A stretch of DNA of 64,000 bases from Scylla paramamosain (lineage: Eukaryota > Arthropoda > Malacostraca > Decapoda > Portunidae), in the NCBI RefSeq assembly GCF_035594125.1, contig NC_087185.1:14745164-14809163 (forward strand), read 5' to 3'. Shown here one piece after another: positions 25,651-39,055 of the stretch (position 1 is the first letter of the stretch; each line of letters begins with the position of its first letter). The notes beneath the pieces were generated by a model. The model saw nothing but the letters and a program-made list of their open reading frames with translations. It searched no databases and was not told the DNA's origin. The position numbers and the translations under genes are program-made.

Positions 25651-25653
<3 letters not shown>
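24981..25653. other. (GGA)n block and unassigned sequence
   Basis: A purine-rich AGGAGGAGG block at about 25015-25063, then mixed sequence to 25653. A 102-codon frame over the purine block has no recognisable domain. Confidence 0.45.
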
Positions 25654-25718
<65 letters not shown>

Positions 25719-26011
25719 CTTTTTTCATGCTACCTCCTGTTTTCACTCGCTTGTTCTTCCTCCTTTTGTGTTTATATTTTGTCATTCTTCCTTCCTTCTT
25801 TCCTTCCTTCCTTCCCTCCTTCCTTCCTTCCTTCCTTCCTTCCTTCCTTCCTTCCTTCCTTCCTTCCTTCCTTCCTTCTTTCCTGCCCCATCTCCTCACT
25901 TCCTGGTTTCCCTCATTCTTTCCACTTCCTCGTCCGTGTCATCATTCTCTTTCTCCTTTCCTTTCCTTTCCTCATTTCTGTTTCACGTCACATCTTATCC
26001 TCTCTTTCCCC

Positions 26012-26081
<70 letters not shown>

Positions 26082-26208
26082 GTACAAACACTGAGTCGTA
26101 GAAAAGAATGATAAAAATAATAGTTTTTCGGGTTAGTATTTTTATCCAAAGAAAATGAGGAGGAGGAAGAGAAGGAGGAGGAGGAGGAGGAGGAGGAGGA
26201 GGAGGAGT
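25654..26208. repeat. (CT)n, (TTCC)n, (GA)n and (GGA)n tracts within 550 bp
   Basis: CT at about 25654-25716, TTCC tetranucleotide at about 25790-25884, GA at about 26015-26078 and GGA at about 26157-26208. All four are pyrimidine/purine-polarised tracts, the first two pyrimidine and the last two purine on the + strand. Confidence 0.95.
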
Positions 26209-26361
26209 TGGGCCTTCTGGGTTCTTCCTCCTCTCGTGGCATTTCGTGACCTTGCTCCCACAGGCCTGACGAAGGGTTACAGAAAGTTCATGTCGGAATA
26301 TCCTATGGGAGGTGAGAGAAAATGAATAAAGATTGCCTATGTATGTCTTAGTAACCTGATA

Positions 26362-26364
<3 letters not shown>

Positions 26365-26442
<78 letters not shown>

Positions 26443-26455
26443 TGTTTGTGTGTAG
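26365..26455. repeat. (GT)n microsatellite
   Basis: A GT run of about 75 bp followed by TTGTG variants. 26209-26364 and 26456-26815 are unassigned; the latter has a short diverged ATAG/AATA run near 26630-26690. Confidence 0.93.
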
Positions 26456-26817
26456 GAGGGGTACAGACGAAGGGCAACAATTAGAAGAAAAAGAAAAACC
26501 CAGTGAGGCGACGGTCCCCAAACAGAATAAAAAAACCATAGTTAAAAATTTCGATGTTTTGAAAAATATAAGTGTTTTTTATGGCAGCATGCAAAGTACT
26601 TCATGGTTAAAGATGCAGAAGATGAATGGATAGATAAGTAAATAAGTAAGTGAATGAATGAGTAAATAGATAGATATATAAATAAAGAAGGAAGACTGCG
26701 AAATGTCTGTTGAGCCACGCAAGACAGCTCCTGAACACCTCAACCTTGCTGTCCCCTGTCGTCATTCATATATTTATCAGTGTGTGAGAACCAGGTTTTG
26801 ATTGCTTTCTGTTATTG

Positions 26818-27198
<381 letters not shown>

Positions 27199-27279
27199 TA
27201 TCCTTCCGTGAGAGATGATATGCACATTATGTTTTTATCTTGTCTAAATGTGTACCTCACGTTTGCTTGCCCCAGTACG

Positions 27280-27760
27280 TGCGGATTGCGTGCTTGAGTG
27301 AGTTGAGTGCGTGCTTGAGTGTCTGGAGTGCGTGCTTGAGTTGCCATAGCGGAGTTTTTGCATTAGTGGCTCAGTGTGCGGCTTCGGGGAAACTGTCTCT
27401 CTTACTCCCTGCTATGATGTAACGCTGGGGGCCGTGGTAGCCTCTCCTGCCTCCCTGTTCCCTGCCTTCTTGTGTCTCCAATGGCCTGGTTACTACTGAC
27501 GACTTCTAAACTAAATGAAGTCACCATATGTTGAAAGTATACTAAATTACTCTGTCTTAGTCCTGCGATGATGTAATGGTAGAGGCCACGGTAACCTCTC
27601 CTGTGTCCCGGTTCCTTTTTGTCTCTCCTTTACCCTGTTCACTACTGATGACTTTCAAATTTCATGTAGTCGCCAGATATTAAATTAGAGTAAATTGTCT
27701 CTCTCTCCCTGAATGATGAAATTTTGTAAGCCATGGTAAATTCTCTTATACCTTTATCCC
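27280..27760. repeat. Short minisatellite and a tandem array, three units of about 150 bp
   Basis: GCGTGCTTGAGT recurs three times at 27288-27341. From about 27395, units with the order CTCTTA.TCCCTG.GATGATGTAA, GGCC.TGGTA.CCTCTCCTG, CTGTTCACTACTGA.GACTT and AATTAGAGTAAATT recur near 27395, 27550 and 27700, the third truncated. Diverged, no gene. Confidence 0.6.
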
Positions 27761-28276
27761 CCTCTTGGATCCTTCTTCTCCCTTCTTCTCCCTTCTTCAG
27801 AAACGCTTCGCTCTTTCATCACGACTATTTTCAAAGGCCACAGAGATGACTAGCCGGGTTCTCAAGAGTGTTTTTCCTGTTCATTATGTAGAAATATTGT
27901 TAATCTGTCACTTGAATCGTGAAAACACCCTTAAAATCCCGTGTAGCTCCAACTAGAACCTTTGGAATGTAGTGGAGGTTCGGTGCAGAAGTGTTTCAAA
28001 ACTTGAATCCTTCTCCTCCGTTCACTTATTCACTCTTGACAGTCCTCCATCTTCACGCAGTCATTGGATGTTCGGTTAGAGTAAGTGAAGACTGTAATCG
28101 TAGCGTGTGAGTGACTAAAGGTGATTTTGTTTAAACTTTTCAATACAATATGTCAGAGTTAATGTTATACTTTAGTGTTGTTCAGGATAAAGAATTAATG
28201 TCTGTACCTTTTCATCTCTCACTGAAGATTACAGGCTATCTCCTCTAACTTAATTTATCTACCTCTTTTCCCTACT

Positions 28277-28280
<4 letters not shown>
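27761..28280. other. Unassigned stretch
   Basis: Mixed sequence with weak echoes of the preceding array (CGCAGTCATTGGATGTTCGGTTAGAGTAAGT near 28056). No exon supported. Confidence 0.4.
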
Positions 28281-28548
<268 letters not shown>

Positions 28549-28740
28549 CCGGCAGTGCAATATGATTAAAGAAAGGAGAATCGATACACACAATATTGGG
28601 AAAGACATTGGCAGACGCGAATGAAGAGAAGTATTCGTGTTCTCTCAATAATTATACAAATTCTTCGATGTAATCTTGAGGAGGAGGCGAGAAGGGCTGT
28701 TAAGATTATAGGCTTCGGTTGCTTGTATTTGTGATAACCA

Positions 28741-29080
28741 GAGAGAGAGAGAGAGAGATAGAGAGAGACGGATAGACAGTTAGAAAAACAAAAAAATAGA
28801 CAGACATATGAAAAACATACAGACAGACATAGGAAAAACAGACAGAAAAACAGACAGATGGAAAGATACAATCAGGCAGACAGACAGACAATCAAACAGA
28901 CAGACAGACAATCAGACAGACGGACACAAAACAACAAAGAGAGAGAAAGAAAGAGAAACAGAGGCAAAAACAGAAAGACAGACAAACACAGAGATATACA
29001 TACCTACACATGCCTTCCCACCTACTTACCTTCATACGTACCGACGGACATACACACACGCAGACAGACAAAGACACACA
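28741..29080. repeat. CAGA/GACA-rich minisatellite region
   Basis: A short GA run (28741-28768) leads into irregular GACAGACA and AAACAGACAG elements up to about 28925, then GAGAAAGA and CACA-rich sequence. The Lys/Arg/Gln/Thr-rich frames are repeat translations. 28547-28740 is unassigned. Confidence 0.75.
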
Positions 29081-29160
29081 AAGGGGCCTGGACAAAGGCT
29101 TCTTATATGCTGAAGAGTGCAAGCAGGCGGAACCCTTGAAGGAAAGTAAAGGAGGAAGAT

Positions 29161-29475
29161 GAGACGAGGAAAGAAATAACGAAAAACATTTATTTACTCA
29201 GGTTTATAAAGTTCGTTGGTGTGGAAAGAAACACAAAGGAAGGACAATTTTGCATAGATAACAGTTCTTAATCTTAATTTGAGTTCTGTTACTCACGAGA
29301 AAGATTAAATCATGAGACGAGGAAAGAAATAACGAAAAACATTTATTTCTTCAGGTTTATAAAGTTCGTTGGCATGGAAAGAAACACAAAGGAAGGCAAA
29401 GAAAGGACAATTTTGCATAGATTACGATTCTTAGTCTTAATTAGAGTACTGTTACCTACGAGAAAAATTAAACAT
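29161..29475. repeat. Tandem duplication, unit about 153 bp, two copies
   Basis: Copy 1 is 29161-29313 and copy 2 starts at 29314. Both begin GAGACGAGGAAAGAAATAAC, continue TTTATAAAGTTCGTTGG and AAACACAAAGGAAGG, and end with GAGAAA.ATTAAA. Copy 2 has an extra CAAAGAAAGG near 29397. The similarity is high, so the duplication is fairly recent. Confidence 0.85.
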
Positions 29476-30181
<706 letters not shown>

Positions 30182-30500
30182 GTCCCTGGCGACTTCCCTG
30201 ATCCATGCATTGATTCACAGTTCGGCACAATGGCCACAAACTTGCCCTTGAGGACAGTCGGTGCTTGGTTCGATACACGTGACCTCTTCCCGTTCCGCTA
30301 CTGAAGTTGTGGGCGTTTGCTCGGAGGAGAAAGAGGAAGAGGTGAGGTTAAGAATAAGATGACAAAAGTGGGGTTCTTCAAGGAGTGGTCATTGGTTGTC
30401 ACTTGTTCCTCCCTTCCCTTCTTGGCTTGTGATATATTGTTAAATATTCCACGTGTTTTGTGTTTGTGTTTGTGTTGTGGTGAAAGGTGCATGAGCTGAT
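30182..30500. other. Unassigned stretch
   Basis: Mixed sequence; no supported exon or RNA gene. Confidence 0.4.
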
Positions 30501-30542
<42 letters not shown>

Positions 30543-30827
30543 TGTGCACACAGGTTGTCATGTTCTCTTCTTCCACCACTACCACCACCAACACCGCCAT
30601 CTCCAACAACAACAACAATAACAGTACCACCACCACCACCGCCAATAACAACAGCAACATCAACAACAACAACAACAATGGTAACAGCATCCCCCTATCG
30701 CTGTAACTGATGTTTGGTTTGGCTTGTTTGTTTGTTTTGTTTTGCTTTGTTATATTTGTGGATTTTATTGGTTTACTTTTGTTTATTTACCTATGTACCG
30801 TGACACACACACACACACACACACACA

Positions 30828-30873
<46 letters not shown>

Positions 30874-30886
30874 CCTCTCTCTCTCA

Positions 30887-30926
<40 letters not shown>

Positions 30927-30927
30927 A
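30501..30927. repeat. (GT)n, CAA/CAC triplets, (CA)n-(CT)n
   Basis: GT at about 30501-30540; irregular ACC/AAC triplets at about 30575-30680; then CA 30804-30828 runs directly into an interrupted CT run to 30927. Confidence 0.93.
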
Positions 30928-31376
30928 TCGTATCCATTCCTCTTCCTATTTTTCCATTGCTTCTCTTCACCCAATCTTCCCATTTTTCTTTCCCCTGGTC
31001 CTGCTGATCGTTTCCTTTCCCAGTTTCCTCTTCCTCGTCTTTCTTCCCTTGCTCAACTCGTCTCTTTCCTCCTGCAGTGGCCGCCATTTCTGTGTCTTTT
31101 CTTCCTTCGGGTTCGAGTCATTTCGTTGGTCTGGTCATGACGTAATTTAATCCCGCCCGCGTGGGAGTCAGGATCCTTAAAAGTTTCACGTTCGCAACTC
31201 GGCAACGTCGTTAAAAACAGCTCCCTCTTCCTCCCTCCTCCTCCACCCCACCAGTTGATGCTCGTAATACCTCAATTTTTTGACGCCCGCCGATGAGAAA
31301 GTCTTGTACCCAGATTAATATTGAATGACTGTATTAAAGTGGCGTAAGTTATTCCACAGTGTGACTTTTAATTGTC
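30928..31376. other. Unassigned stretch
   Basis: Pyrimidine-rich to about 31090, then mixed. No gene supported. Confidence 0.4.
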
Positions 31377-31880
31377 CCCTGCGTTATCTAGAGAGGGAGG
31401 GACAGAGTGGGGGGAGAGGGAGAGGGGAAATTGTCCACGATCTAAGTGACTTTCAAGGAGTTAGTGAAGGTAAAGTAAGTTAGCTCGCCTTATTTTGAAA
31501 GAAAGGAAGGAATTGTCTACGATCTTGCTGATTTTCGAGGAGTTAGTGAAGGTAAAGAAGGAGAAATGGTTGTTAGCGTGCGTTATCTTGAGAGAGGAAG
31601 ATTTTCGAGGAGCTAGTGAAGGTATAAGAGAGAGAAATGGTAGTTAGCTTGCTTTATCTTGCTGATTTTAAAGTAGTTAGTAGGGAGAGTAATGGCACTT
31701 AGCTTGAGTTATCTGGATAGGAAGGAAGATTTTTAATGAGTGAGCGAAGGGTAAAGACAGATAAATTGTAGTTAGCTTACGTTACCTTGAGACAGAGAGA
31801 GGAAGATTTTTTTTTTTTAGTGAAGGTAGAGGGAGAAATGATAGCTTGCGTTTCCTTGGCAGAGGATTTTTTTTTTTTTT
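31377..31880. repeat. Tandem array, about six units of 65-95 bp
   Basis: GATTTTCGAGGAG.TAGTGAAGGTA, then AGAGAAATGGTAGTTAGCTTGC and GTTATCTTGAGAGAGGAA recur with drift from about 31440 to 31860 (for example 31535, 31600, 31665, 31725 and 31800). Poly(T) expansions of 12-22 bp interrupt the last two units. Confidence 0.65.
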
Positions 31881-32424
31881 TTTTTTTAAGAATTAGGGAA
31901 AGCGAATTAAGAGATATCATGCTTAACCCGTTCACTACTATGGTCGTCCTCTCGTCAACGCTGCGACCACTGCAGTAAATTGTTTTGGACTTCAAGAAAA
32001 AAAGGAATATGAGGTTAATTTCATCTTTGCAGAGGTACAGAACTGCTTATTTAAGAGACTATAGTACAAAAAATAAGTCGAAATTTATAGATGATACTGG
32101 AAAAAGATTGACTACCAGTGAAAGGGTTAAATCAATACGTGGCGCCTTTACATAAATAAATTGTCCGGAAAGGGGTTTGCATTCTAAATGAGTTTCCAGT
32201 GTTTTAGGTTAAATAAGAGGCTGTTTTAAATCTTACATGAAATCAATTTATGGTGATTAACTTTTATAGAAAAAAAACTAAATGAGATATACACACATTC
32301 CTTTGTGTGTAATAAAATCTATTACAAATAAAAGGAATTGCATGGTAAAATATTCGTTGAGACTAACAATTCATAGCGCGTTTACTTTAAATTTAATGGT
32401 GTCACGGTGTAATTTACGTAAGTG
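31881..32424. other. AT-rich unassigned stretch
   Basis: Mixed AT-rich sequence without recognisable genes or repeats beyond short homopolymers. Confidence 0.4.
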
Positions 32425-32535
32425 GTTGTGCTTCAGTGGTTCATACGCCTCAGTGGTTCAGTGGTTCAGGTGCCTCAGTAGTTCATGTGCTTCAGTGGTT
32501 CATGTGCTTCAGTGGTTCAGGTGCTTCAGGTGATG
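32425..32535. repeat. Minisatellite, unit about 19 bp
   Basis: Six or so copies of TGCTTCAGTGGTTCA(T/G)G, with GTGCCTCAG variants. Confidence 0.8.
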
Positions 32536-32829
32536 CACGTGGCGCCGTTCGTCTGGAATAAATCACACGAATGTCTGATATTTTTCTAAACCCTATTGGA
32601 ATTCCGCCTCTGTGTTTCCATCAGGCCTCGGTAAGTCCCGATGCGTGGACTGAGGACTCGTATCAGGAACACAGACGCAAGTCCAGCATTAAGAATTCAA
32701 TGGAGGGAGACTTGAGCGGATCTGGTACACAACATGCAGCTAACATTCCGCGATGGCACAGGAGAAGGACGCCCGCACTCGGCACTCCCGCCCATTGTAC
32801 CGGAAGACAATGGGCGATATTATGAAACA

Positions 32830-33960
32830 GCCCATCTCCGTAAAACTTGGAATATTGTAGCACTTATTCAGATACTCGTAAGGCCGATTGTTTCTTGCAG
32901 ATTGGAAGTGGAGGGGAAAAGTTTTCATGATAATCTTGTTACATTATTAAACATACCATTAAGCAATGCTGTTAAACAATTCACCCTTAGAAAAGAGAAC
33001 TAGAAACTGATATTCATTCAGGAACTTGTACGTGTGATTGCTTCATACTCATCAGAATTAGAAGGGAGGAAGTTGACATGATTATCTTATTCATTCACCC
33101 TTAGAAAAGAGAACTAGAAACTGATATTCATTCAGGAACTTGTACGTGTGATTGCTTCATACTCATCAGAATTAGAAGGGAGGAAGTTGACATGATTATC
33201 TTATTCATTATTAAGAAGAAGAAGAACGAGAAAGAAGAGAGAAAGGAAGGAAAGAAAGAGAAGAATAAAGTTAAAAATAATTTGCGATTCATCCAGTGAA
33301 ACCCTTAACAGTGTACCATTCATTCAGGACACTTGTAATGTGAATGAATTCCTGCAGGTTGAGAGTGGAAGGCTGAGGTTTAATTGCTAAAACGTAACTT
33401 ATCCTTACCTAACCTTACGTATTATTAACTATTATTAAACTAAAGTATTAAAACAATCCATCTATAATTTACTGTATTTCTTTATTCATTTTAAACGTAT
33501 TGAACGACATTACGTACAGAACAATGTCAATAAATAACACATCCGATAAAAATCCCCATAAACCGCGGTATCCATTGAGACAGTCACGAAGGGGGAAGGT
33601 TCCTCTTGGGTTGTGAGTGGAAAGGAGGTTAACTTAATAATCTGATTTATTACCAAACAACGCAAGGCTTGGATAGAAACAGAAATTGTGACACTTGGCC
33701 AGACGCACACGAGGATAAATAAATGTTCGGTGCAGGATGTGAGCGAGAAGGGGAAAGCCTTACATGATAATCCCAGCCAATATTATTATGCATATTAACA
33801 CATACCCTGAAAAAAACAAAAGGAAACTGTAGCACATATTCAGTACCTCGTAAGGGTGAGTGTTCCTTGCAGGGCGGGAGGGAATGGTAGGGGAAAGGTT
33901 TTCTTGATAATGTGACCCAATATGCTGGAGTTATATATATTGGACCATTTGGGGGAATCC
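32830..33960. repeat. Degenerate array of splice-acceptor-like units
   Basis: A unit of the form ATTCAG.AACT(C/T)GTA, GTGATTG.TTC(C/T)TGCAG, TTGGAAGTGGAGGGGAAAG and TTCATGATAATCTTATTCATTATTA recurs about six times (near 32868, 33020, 33134, 33325, 33715 and 33840). Several copies carry TTCTTGCAG or TTCCTTGCAG, which look like 3' splice sites. Spacing is irregular and copies are diverged except for the recent 114-bp duplication inside. Confidence 0.6.
32979..33206. repeat. Perfect 114-bp tandem duplication
   Basis: 32979-33092 and 33093-33206 appear identical base for base, starting ATTCACCCTTAGAAAAGAG and ending GATTATCTTATTC. Identity implies a very recent event or a collapse/expansion error in the assembly. 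Confidence 0.92.
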
Positions 33961-34029
33961 ATCGGGACCTGTGCTACATATTGTTAATGCTTTCCACGTT
34001 CAGAAGACGTGCCTTGTAGCGCAACAATG

Positions 34030-35099
34030 AACACGGGCCGAGGGAGACGGGAGAGAGATGGGGAGAAGAGAGAGGGGGGAAAGTCCAGAGAGAGGGAGGG
34101 AGGGAAGACTGGAGTGAGAGGCCGGAGAGACGTGACGGGGGAGAGAGGGGAAGATTGGGGGAGAGTGGGGGAGGGTTAAGGATGTGGAACCAAGGGTGAG
34201 GGGAGAGGAAGGATGAATTTGGGGTGAGGGGAGAGGAAGGGAGAGTGGAGGAGGGGAGTCAATGGTGGATCAAGGTAAATGAACCAGGGAGGAAAGGGGG
34301 TCACGAGGGAGGGGAGGGAGAGGAGAGAGAGGGAATGAACCGGAAGAACGTAATAAAGGGAGGACAGAAGAGCAGAGGAATGGGAGAGAAATGGAACAGG
34401 TGAAGAGGAAGAGGAGGAGGAGTAGGAGGGAAGACGACGAGGAGAGGATAAATGAGGAAATAAAAGAGAATGACCAATAGATAGTGTAAGATTGAGAGGA
34501 AGACAAGGAAGAAATGATAAGTGGGAAGTAAAGGATAAAAACCAATAACTGACAAGACGAAGGAGAGTGTAGAATGTGGAGAAAGACAATAAAGGGATGA
34601 TAACTGAGGAAATGACAGATAATAGACAATAACTAAGAAGGTGAAGGAGAGTTTAGGTTTGAAAGACAAGGAAAATATGATAACAAATGAAACGAAGAAT
34701 AACATACTAGTTTGGAAAAGAAAATACACATTTAAAAGAGAGACAAAAAGAAAAATAAGTGAAGATAAACTGAAGGAATAGAGAATATCTGATAAGATTT
34801 AAAAAGTTCAAGGAAAAGCGTAACAAGAGCGTGACCCAGAGACCATCACACGCTCGCAAGGGAATAAACGAATCAATGGAATAGACGAATGGAAAAATAA
34901 ATGAATAAAAAAAATAAAATAAGAAGAAAACAAAATCAAAGAAAAAGTGAGCTGTTGTGCAAGAAAAGTTTAAGCATGAATAAGACAAAGAGAGGAAGAA
35001 AGAAAAAGGAAACACTGAGAAACTGCTTACACTTTGAATAATTGAGTCATAAGAGCCGAAGGATAAGAAAGGAACCAATAAATATACAAATAAATCAGT
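34030..35099. other. Long purine-rich stretch with weak tandem structure
   Basis: 34030-34330 is GAGAGGGAGGG-like. From 34440 to 34720 a unit of about 120 bp recurs (AGAATGACCAATAGATA, GATAAAAACCAATAACT, GATAATAGACAATAACTAAG with GAAGGAGAGTGTAG.T). 34720-35099 is A-rich. Long - strand Ser/Leu/Phe frames are compositional. Confidence 0.55.
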
Positions 35100-36100
35100 A
35101 AGTTCATGAAATTAAAAGCCTTAGATCAATACGTTTTCAGTTCTTATTTTTTTTCCTTCCTTTGAAAATAATAAATATATCAATAGTACACAAATAATGC
35201 AAAATAAGAATAAAGATAAATGAATAGCTAAATTAAAATAGACAGCAAACCAATGTGACCTCAATTTCTCTTCTTTAGTCTTATTTTCATTTATTCCTTC
35301 CCTTGAAAACAAAACGAAAAAAAAAAGAAAAACGCAACAATAAGAGACGAATATGTAAAAAATAGATAAATTAAAAGATTGATTAATGACAGCAGGACAA
35401 TAAATACAGGACAAAAGAACCTCTGTGTCTCTTCTTTCTTCGTTTTCCATTTCCTTTACTAAACACACATAAGCAAATAATATTCCAGAGATATACATGA
35501 GTACAAATGAAGCAATAGATTAATTGAAATAAAGATAGCAAGACAGTGCAACGGTAATATCTCTTCTTTGTCCTAGTTTTTCCTATTTTTCCTTCGTTCA
35601 AGAAAAGAAACTACTTACATTTGATATACAAATAATACACAGAAGATACATAAGTGTACAAATAAATGAATAGATTAAATGAATACAGCAAGCGAAAACA
35701 ACGTCTCTCTTTCTTTTTTGTTTGTTTGTTTGTTTGTTTGTTTGTTCTAGTATTCCCCATTTTTTCCGTTGTCAGAGAAAAAAATAAACACACATGATGA
35801 CAGATAAATAAACTTACAAATAAATAAACAGAATGATTGAAGCAAAGACAGCAAGCCAATACAACCTTAGTTTCCCTTCATTTATTCTAGATTTCCAACT
35901 TTGTTTTCCTTCGTTGGGGGTAAAAAAAAATAATAAAAATAAATAAATAAATAAATAAATAAAAAATAAGTAAACATACGTAACATGATACATAAACGAC
36001 ACACCGAATATATGTAAGAGTACAAATAAATGAACACAATAATTGAAACGAAGACAGGAAACCAATACAACCCCAATTTCTCTTCTTTTGTCTTAGGTTT
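35100..36100. repeat. Tandem array, about six units of 150-190 bp
   Basis: Units carry AAATAAATGAATAGATTAA, GACAGCAAGCCAATACAACCT, TTTCTCTTCTTTAGTCTTA and TTTTCCTTCGTT in order, near 35215, 35370, 35510, 35665, 35820 and 36020. Short (TTTG)n (about 35715-35745) and (AAAT)n (about 35930-35960) expansions have formed inside individual units. Confidence 0.7.
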
Positions 36101-36126
36101 CCCCGTACCGCCCATCCCCAACCCTT

Positions 36127-36342
36127 TCTCTTCTTCTTCTTCTTCTTCTTCTTCTTCTTCTTCTTCTTCTTCTTCTTCTTCTTCTTCTTCTTTCGTTCGG
36201 GTTCACCTGCGATGGGTCTCACCTCTAAACATATTGCGGCCTCACCTGCGCAGACACTCACCTGGTTACCTATGCAATCGGTCTCCTCCTGTTCCCATTG
36301 CACCTACTGTCTTTTTGCGGCTCTCGAGAAGAAAGAGGAACA

Positions 36343-36385
<43 letters not shown>

Positions 36386-36451
36386 CACACAATTGAATTC
36401 CCGAAATATTGCCTCATGAATTTTATCTGAATCTCTTTCTCTCTCTCTCTG

Positions 36452-36533
<82 letters not shown>
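36127..36533. repeat. (CTT)n, (TCTG)n and (CT)n tracts
   Basis: CTT at about 36127-36192, TCTG at about 36345-36384 and CT at about 36457-36533. Confidence 0.95.
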
Positions 36534-36771
<238 letters not shown>

Positions 36772-38309
36772 CCCCTTTCCTTCCTCATATATTGCATAGG
36801 CTTCTATACTTGCACGGACACAGTAACACAAAACCGCCACCACTGTCTCCTCTTGACCTGGTTCCATAATGCTTTGTTAACCTAATTTCCTTTGGATTTG
36901 CTTTTCTCATTAGTTTCATTATTTCTCCTGCCGTCTACATTTCCCTCGTGTGTCAGTGGTGTGTGTTTTTCCTCCCCTCCTCTAAGGAATGAATAATTAT
37001 TTCTTATTGGCCCTTGATCTCCTGTCTCCCCTCTCCCAGCTTATTATTCCTTATTTAAAGCGCGGATCCTGTGGGAGGTTGGTGAAGGACAGACGGAAAT
37101 ATAGATAAGCGCATGCAAATACATTCACACACACACACACACACACATACGAAACTTTTTTTTCTTTACGAAACTTTAAATTTTATAAAACGATTAGGCG
37201 TGGAGAGAAAAAATAAATAAATAAAGATAAACATATTTTCAAGTTTACATTTCTTTAAAAAATTACAAACTTTTCAGAATACCACATTTTAAGAATTACA
37301 GCTTTACTTTACTTGCTTTATTTTATTTATTTATTTTTTTTCAGATTTACATACACTTTTCGGAACTGGTTACTTTCTACACTTGTTCCATTTGTTCCAA
37401 CATCTCCACTCACCGTGAGCTGTTTGATGACGGAACACCACACCACATGCAACACTCGGGTACTTTATACATATCTCATGCCTTGCCGCATCCCACAAAG
37501 CGCTGATCTCCGCCTCACTGATCCACACAACACACACTAATAATATGATAATAGCAACACAATAATAATATAGCCAGACATTAATACAGTACATTTTACG
37601 ATAACTTAATTTATTCATCACGCGGTGCCGCAGATAATGAGGACTGGTAAAAGGAATAATTCCAAACACTATCTTACGAATTATAGGAAGGCATTAAATA
37701 TTTCATTCACTTGACCTTTCGTGGATGTGAGGCCTGTGTTTGTGTTGCGTTGCTTCTATAGCAGCTTCGTGTTGGCTATAGATCAATGCAGTAATGTCAA
37801 GAAACGTTATAAAACAAAGGATGACATTAGTATTTCATAGTGCACACACACACACACACACGCGGCAAGGCAGATGAAGGAGCTCTCAGTGAGTGGCTCT
37901 TGTCCGCCAGCAGCATGTAGGTGAGCGATGTACACTCATTCAAAAGAGTATCGTTACCGTGAAGTCCAGCGAGTTTCACAGTGAAACAACTCGGTGGTCT
38001 CGGCAGTGTTGGTACGCGTGTTCGATTAAGTGTTTCATGAAGCGTTACTGTGGCAACTCAAATCTTATTGCTTCATTTGCGAGTGCCGCTCACTTGATTC
38101 ATTCAGGTGCAGCTGTACTTACCACACGCAGGGATACCAACTCGAGTAGCCTGTTATCAGATACTCCGTCCTTCGTAAATTTACCAGTTTGTGTCGTGCT
38201 GAATGTGTAACGATACTAATTTTTGAGCGCGTGTACAAAAGAGCCACATCACCACCCAGCCTGAGGGACGCAGCGTGAGGTGTTTATACCCATCCTAGCA
38301 AGGTTAGTT
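36772..38309. other. Unassigned stretch with two short (CA)n runs
   Basis: CA runs at about 37125-37147 and 37842-37861; T-rich at 37310-37345. Frames of 60-105 codons carry no recognisable domain. No gene is supported. Confidence 0.45.
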
Positions 38310-38313
38310 AAAA
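38310..38313 (-). terminator. Pol III terminator of tRNA-Phe copy 1
   Basis: AAAA on the + strand is TTTT on the - strand, 6 nt after the tRNA 3' end. This is a minimal RNA polymerase III terminator. Confidence 0.6.
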
Positions 38314-38319
38314 GTACAA

Positions 38320-38392
38320 TGCCCAGACCCGGGATCGAACCGGGGACCTTTAGATCTTCAGTCTAACGCTCTCCCAACTGAGCTATCTAGGC
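38320..38392 (-). tRNA. tRNA-Phe (GAA), copy 1
   Basis: A 73-nt cloverleaf with 7-bp acceptor stem GCCTAGA/TCTGGGC (one T-G pair), D arm GCTC-AGTTGGGA-GAGC, anticodon loop CTGAAGA (GAA at 34-36, T33), anticodon stem TTAGA/TCTAA, variable AGGTC, T arm CCCGG-TTCGATC-CCGGG and discriminator A. There is no intron. The internal A box (TAGCTCAGTTGG) and B box (GGTTCGATCCC) are intact, and a TTTT terminator follows. It decodes Phe codons in cytosolic translation. All parts pair, so it looks functional. Confidence 0.95.
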
Positions 38393-38739
38393 TTATGCAC
38401 TTGTTGTCAATACATACAGAGTAAATTGACGTGGCGAGGCAAATGGACCAAATGGACAAGCCTCTCCATGTGTACTGTGTAGGCCTTGTTTACCAGCAAG
38501 TAGGTGCGAGATGTAACCTGAGAGGCTGTGGTCTCGCTGTCCCGGTGCTTGGCGTGAGTGTTTTAGTCCAGCCCAAAGATTGGCTACTGTGACATCTGTG
38601 CTCCTCGTGCAGTGCTGTGCTGGCTGACCAACACGCACACACACACACACACACACACGAAAATCAGCAAAGTATGTACAAGGGACCAGCTGCCCAACAC
38701 CAGACACCTCCTGAACACTTAAAACTTACAATCTTCCAT
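38393..38739. other. Stretch between tRNA copy 1 and the LINE relic
   Basis: Unassigned, with a CA run of about 24 bp at 38635-38658. A 104-codon - strand frame (38393-38707) has no recognised domain. Confidence 0.4.
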
Positions 38740-39045
38740 CTCGTCCATTAATTTATTTATCCATCCTGCTCTTGAAAGTGTACAGCGTGTGCATCCGTTG
38801 TGCTCTAACCAAGACTCTTTCGTTCATCCTTAGCCAAAAATGTTAAGAAGTTTTTGCATATTGTTTTAAGCCTGAATTTCTCGAGTTTACAACCGTTAGT
38901 ACAAGTTTTATGTTTCCATCCCAAAAGAGTCTGATTCACGTCGCCTTTGTTGAAAACCTTGAATCATGTATTCTAAACACCCATCACATTCACACGCACC
39001 CACGCCTTTCAGTGAATGCAGCTTAATAATTTAACTTATCCTGGC
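38740..39045 (-). mobile_element. LINE reverse-transcriptase tail relic downstream of tRNA-Phe copy 2
   Basis: The - strand encodes broken fragments resembling FKVFNKGDVNQ and TCTNGCKLEKFRLK, matching the FKMVKGFN....R..GYKLEKFR segment downstream of the RT core of non-LTR elements. Stops and frameshifts show it is dead. It is the inverted partner of 40425-40640. Confidence 0.55.
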
Positions 39046-39055
39046 AATGTAAGTT

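Noticed and set aside
25654..26101. Pro-Ser-Phe-Leu repeat frame over (TTCC)n
   Set aside because: The periodic peptide is the translation of the tetranucleotide in every frame.
28860..28925. CRISPR-like array of GACAGACA elements
   Set aside because: No direct repeat/spacer alternation; it is an irregular tetranucleotide minisatellite in a eukaryotic context.
38393..38707. 104-codon - strand frame beside tRNA copy 1
   Set aside because: Contains a CA-tract translation (VCVCVCV), no domain, and ends at the tRNA; no evidence of a gene.
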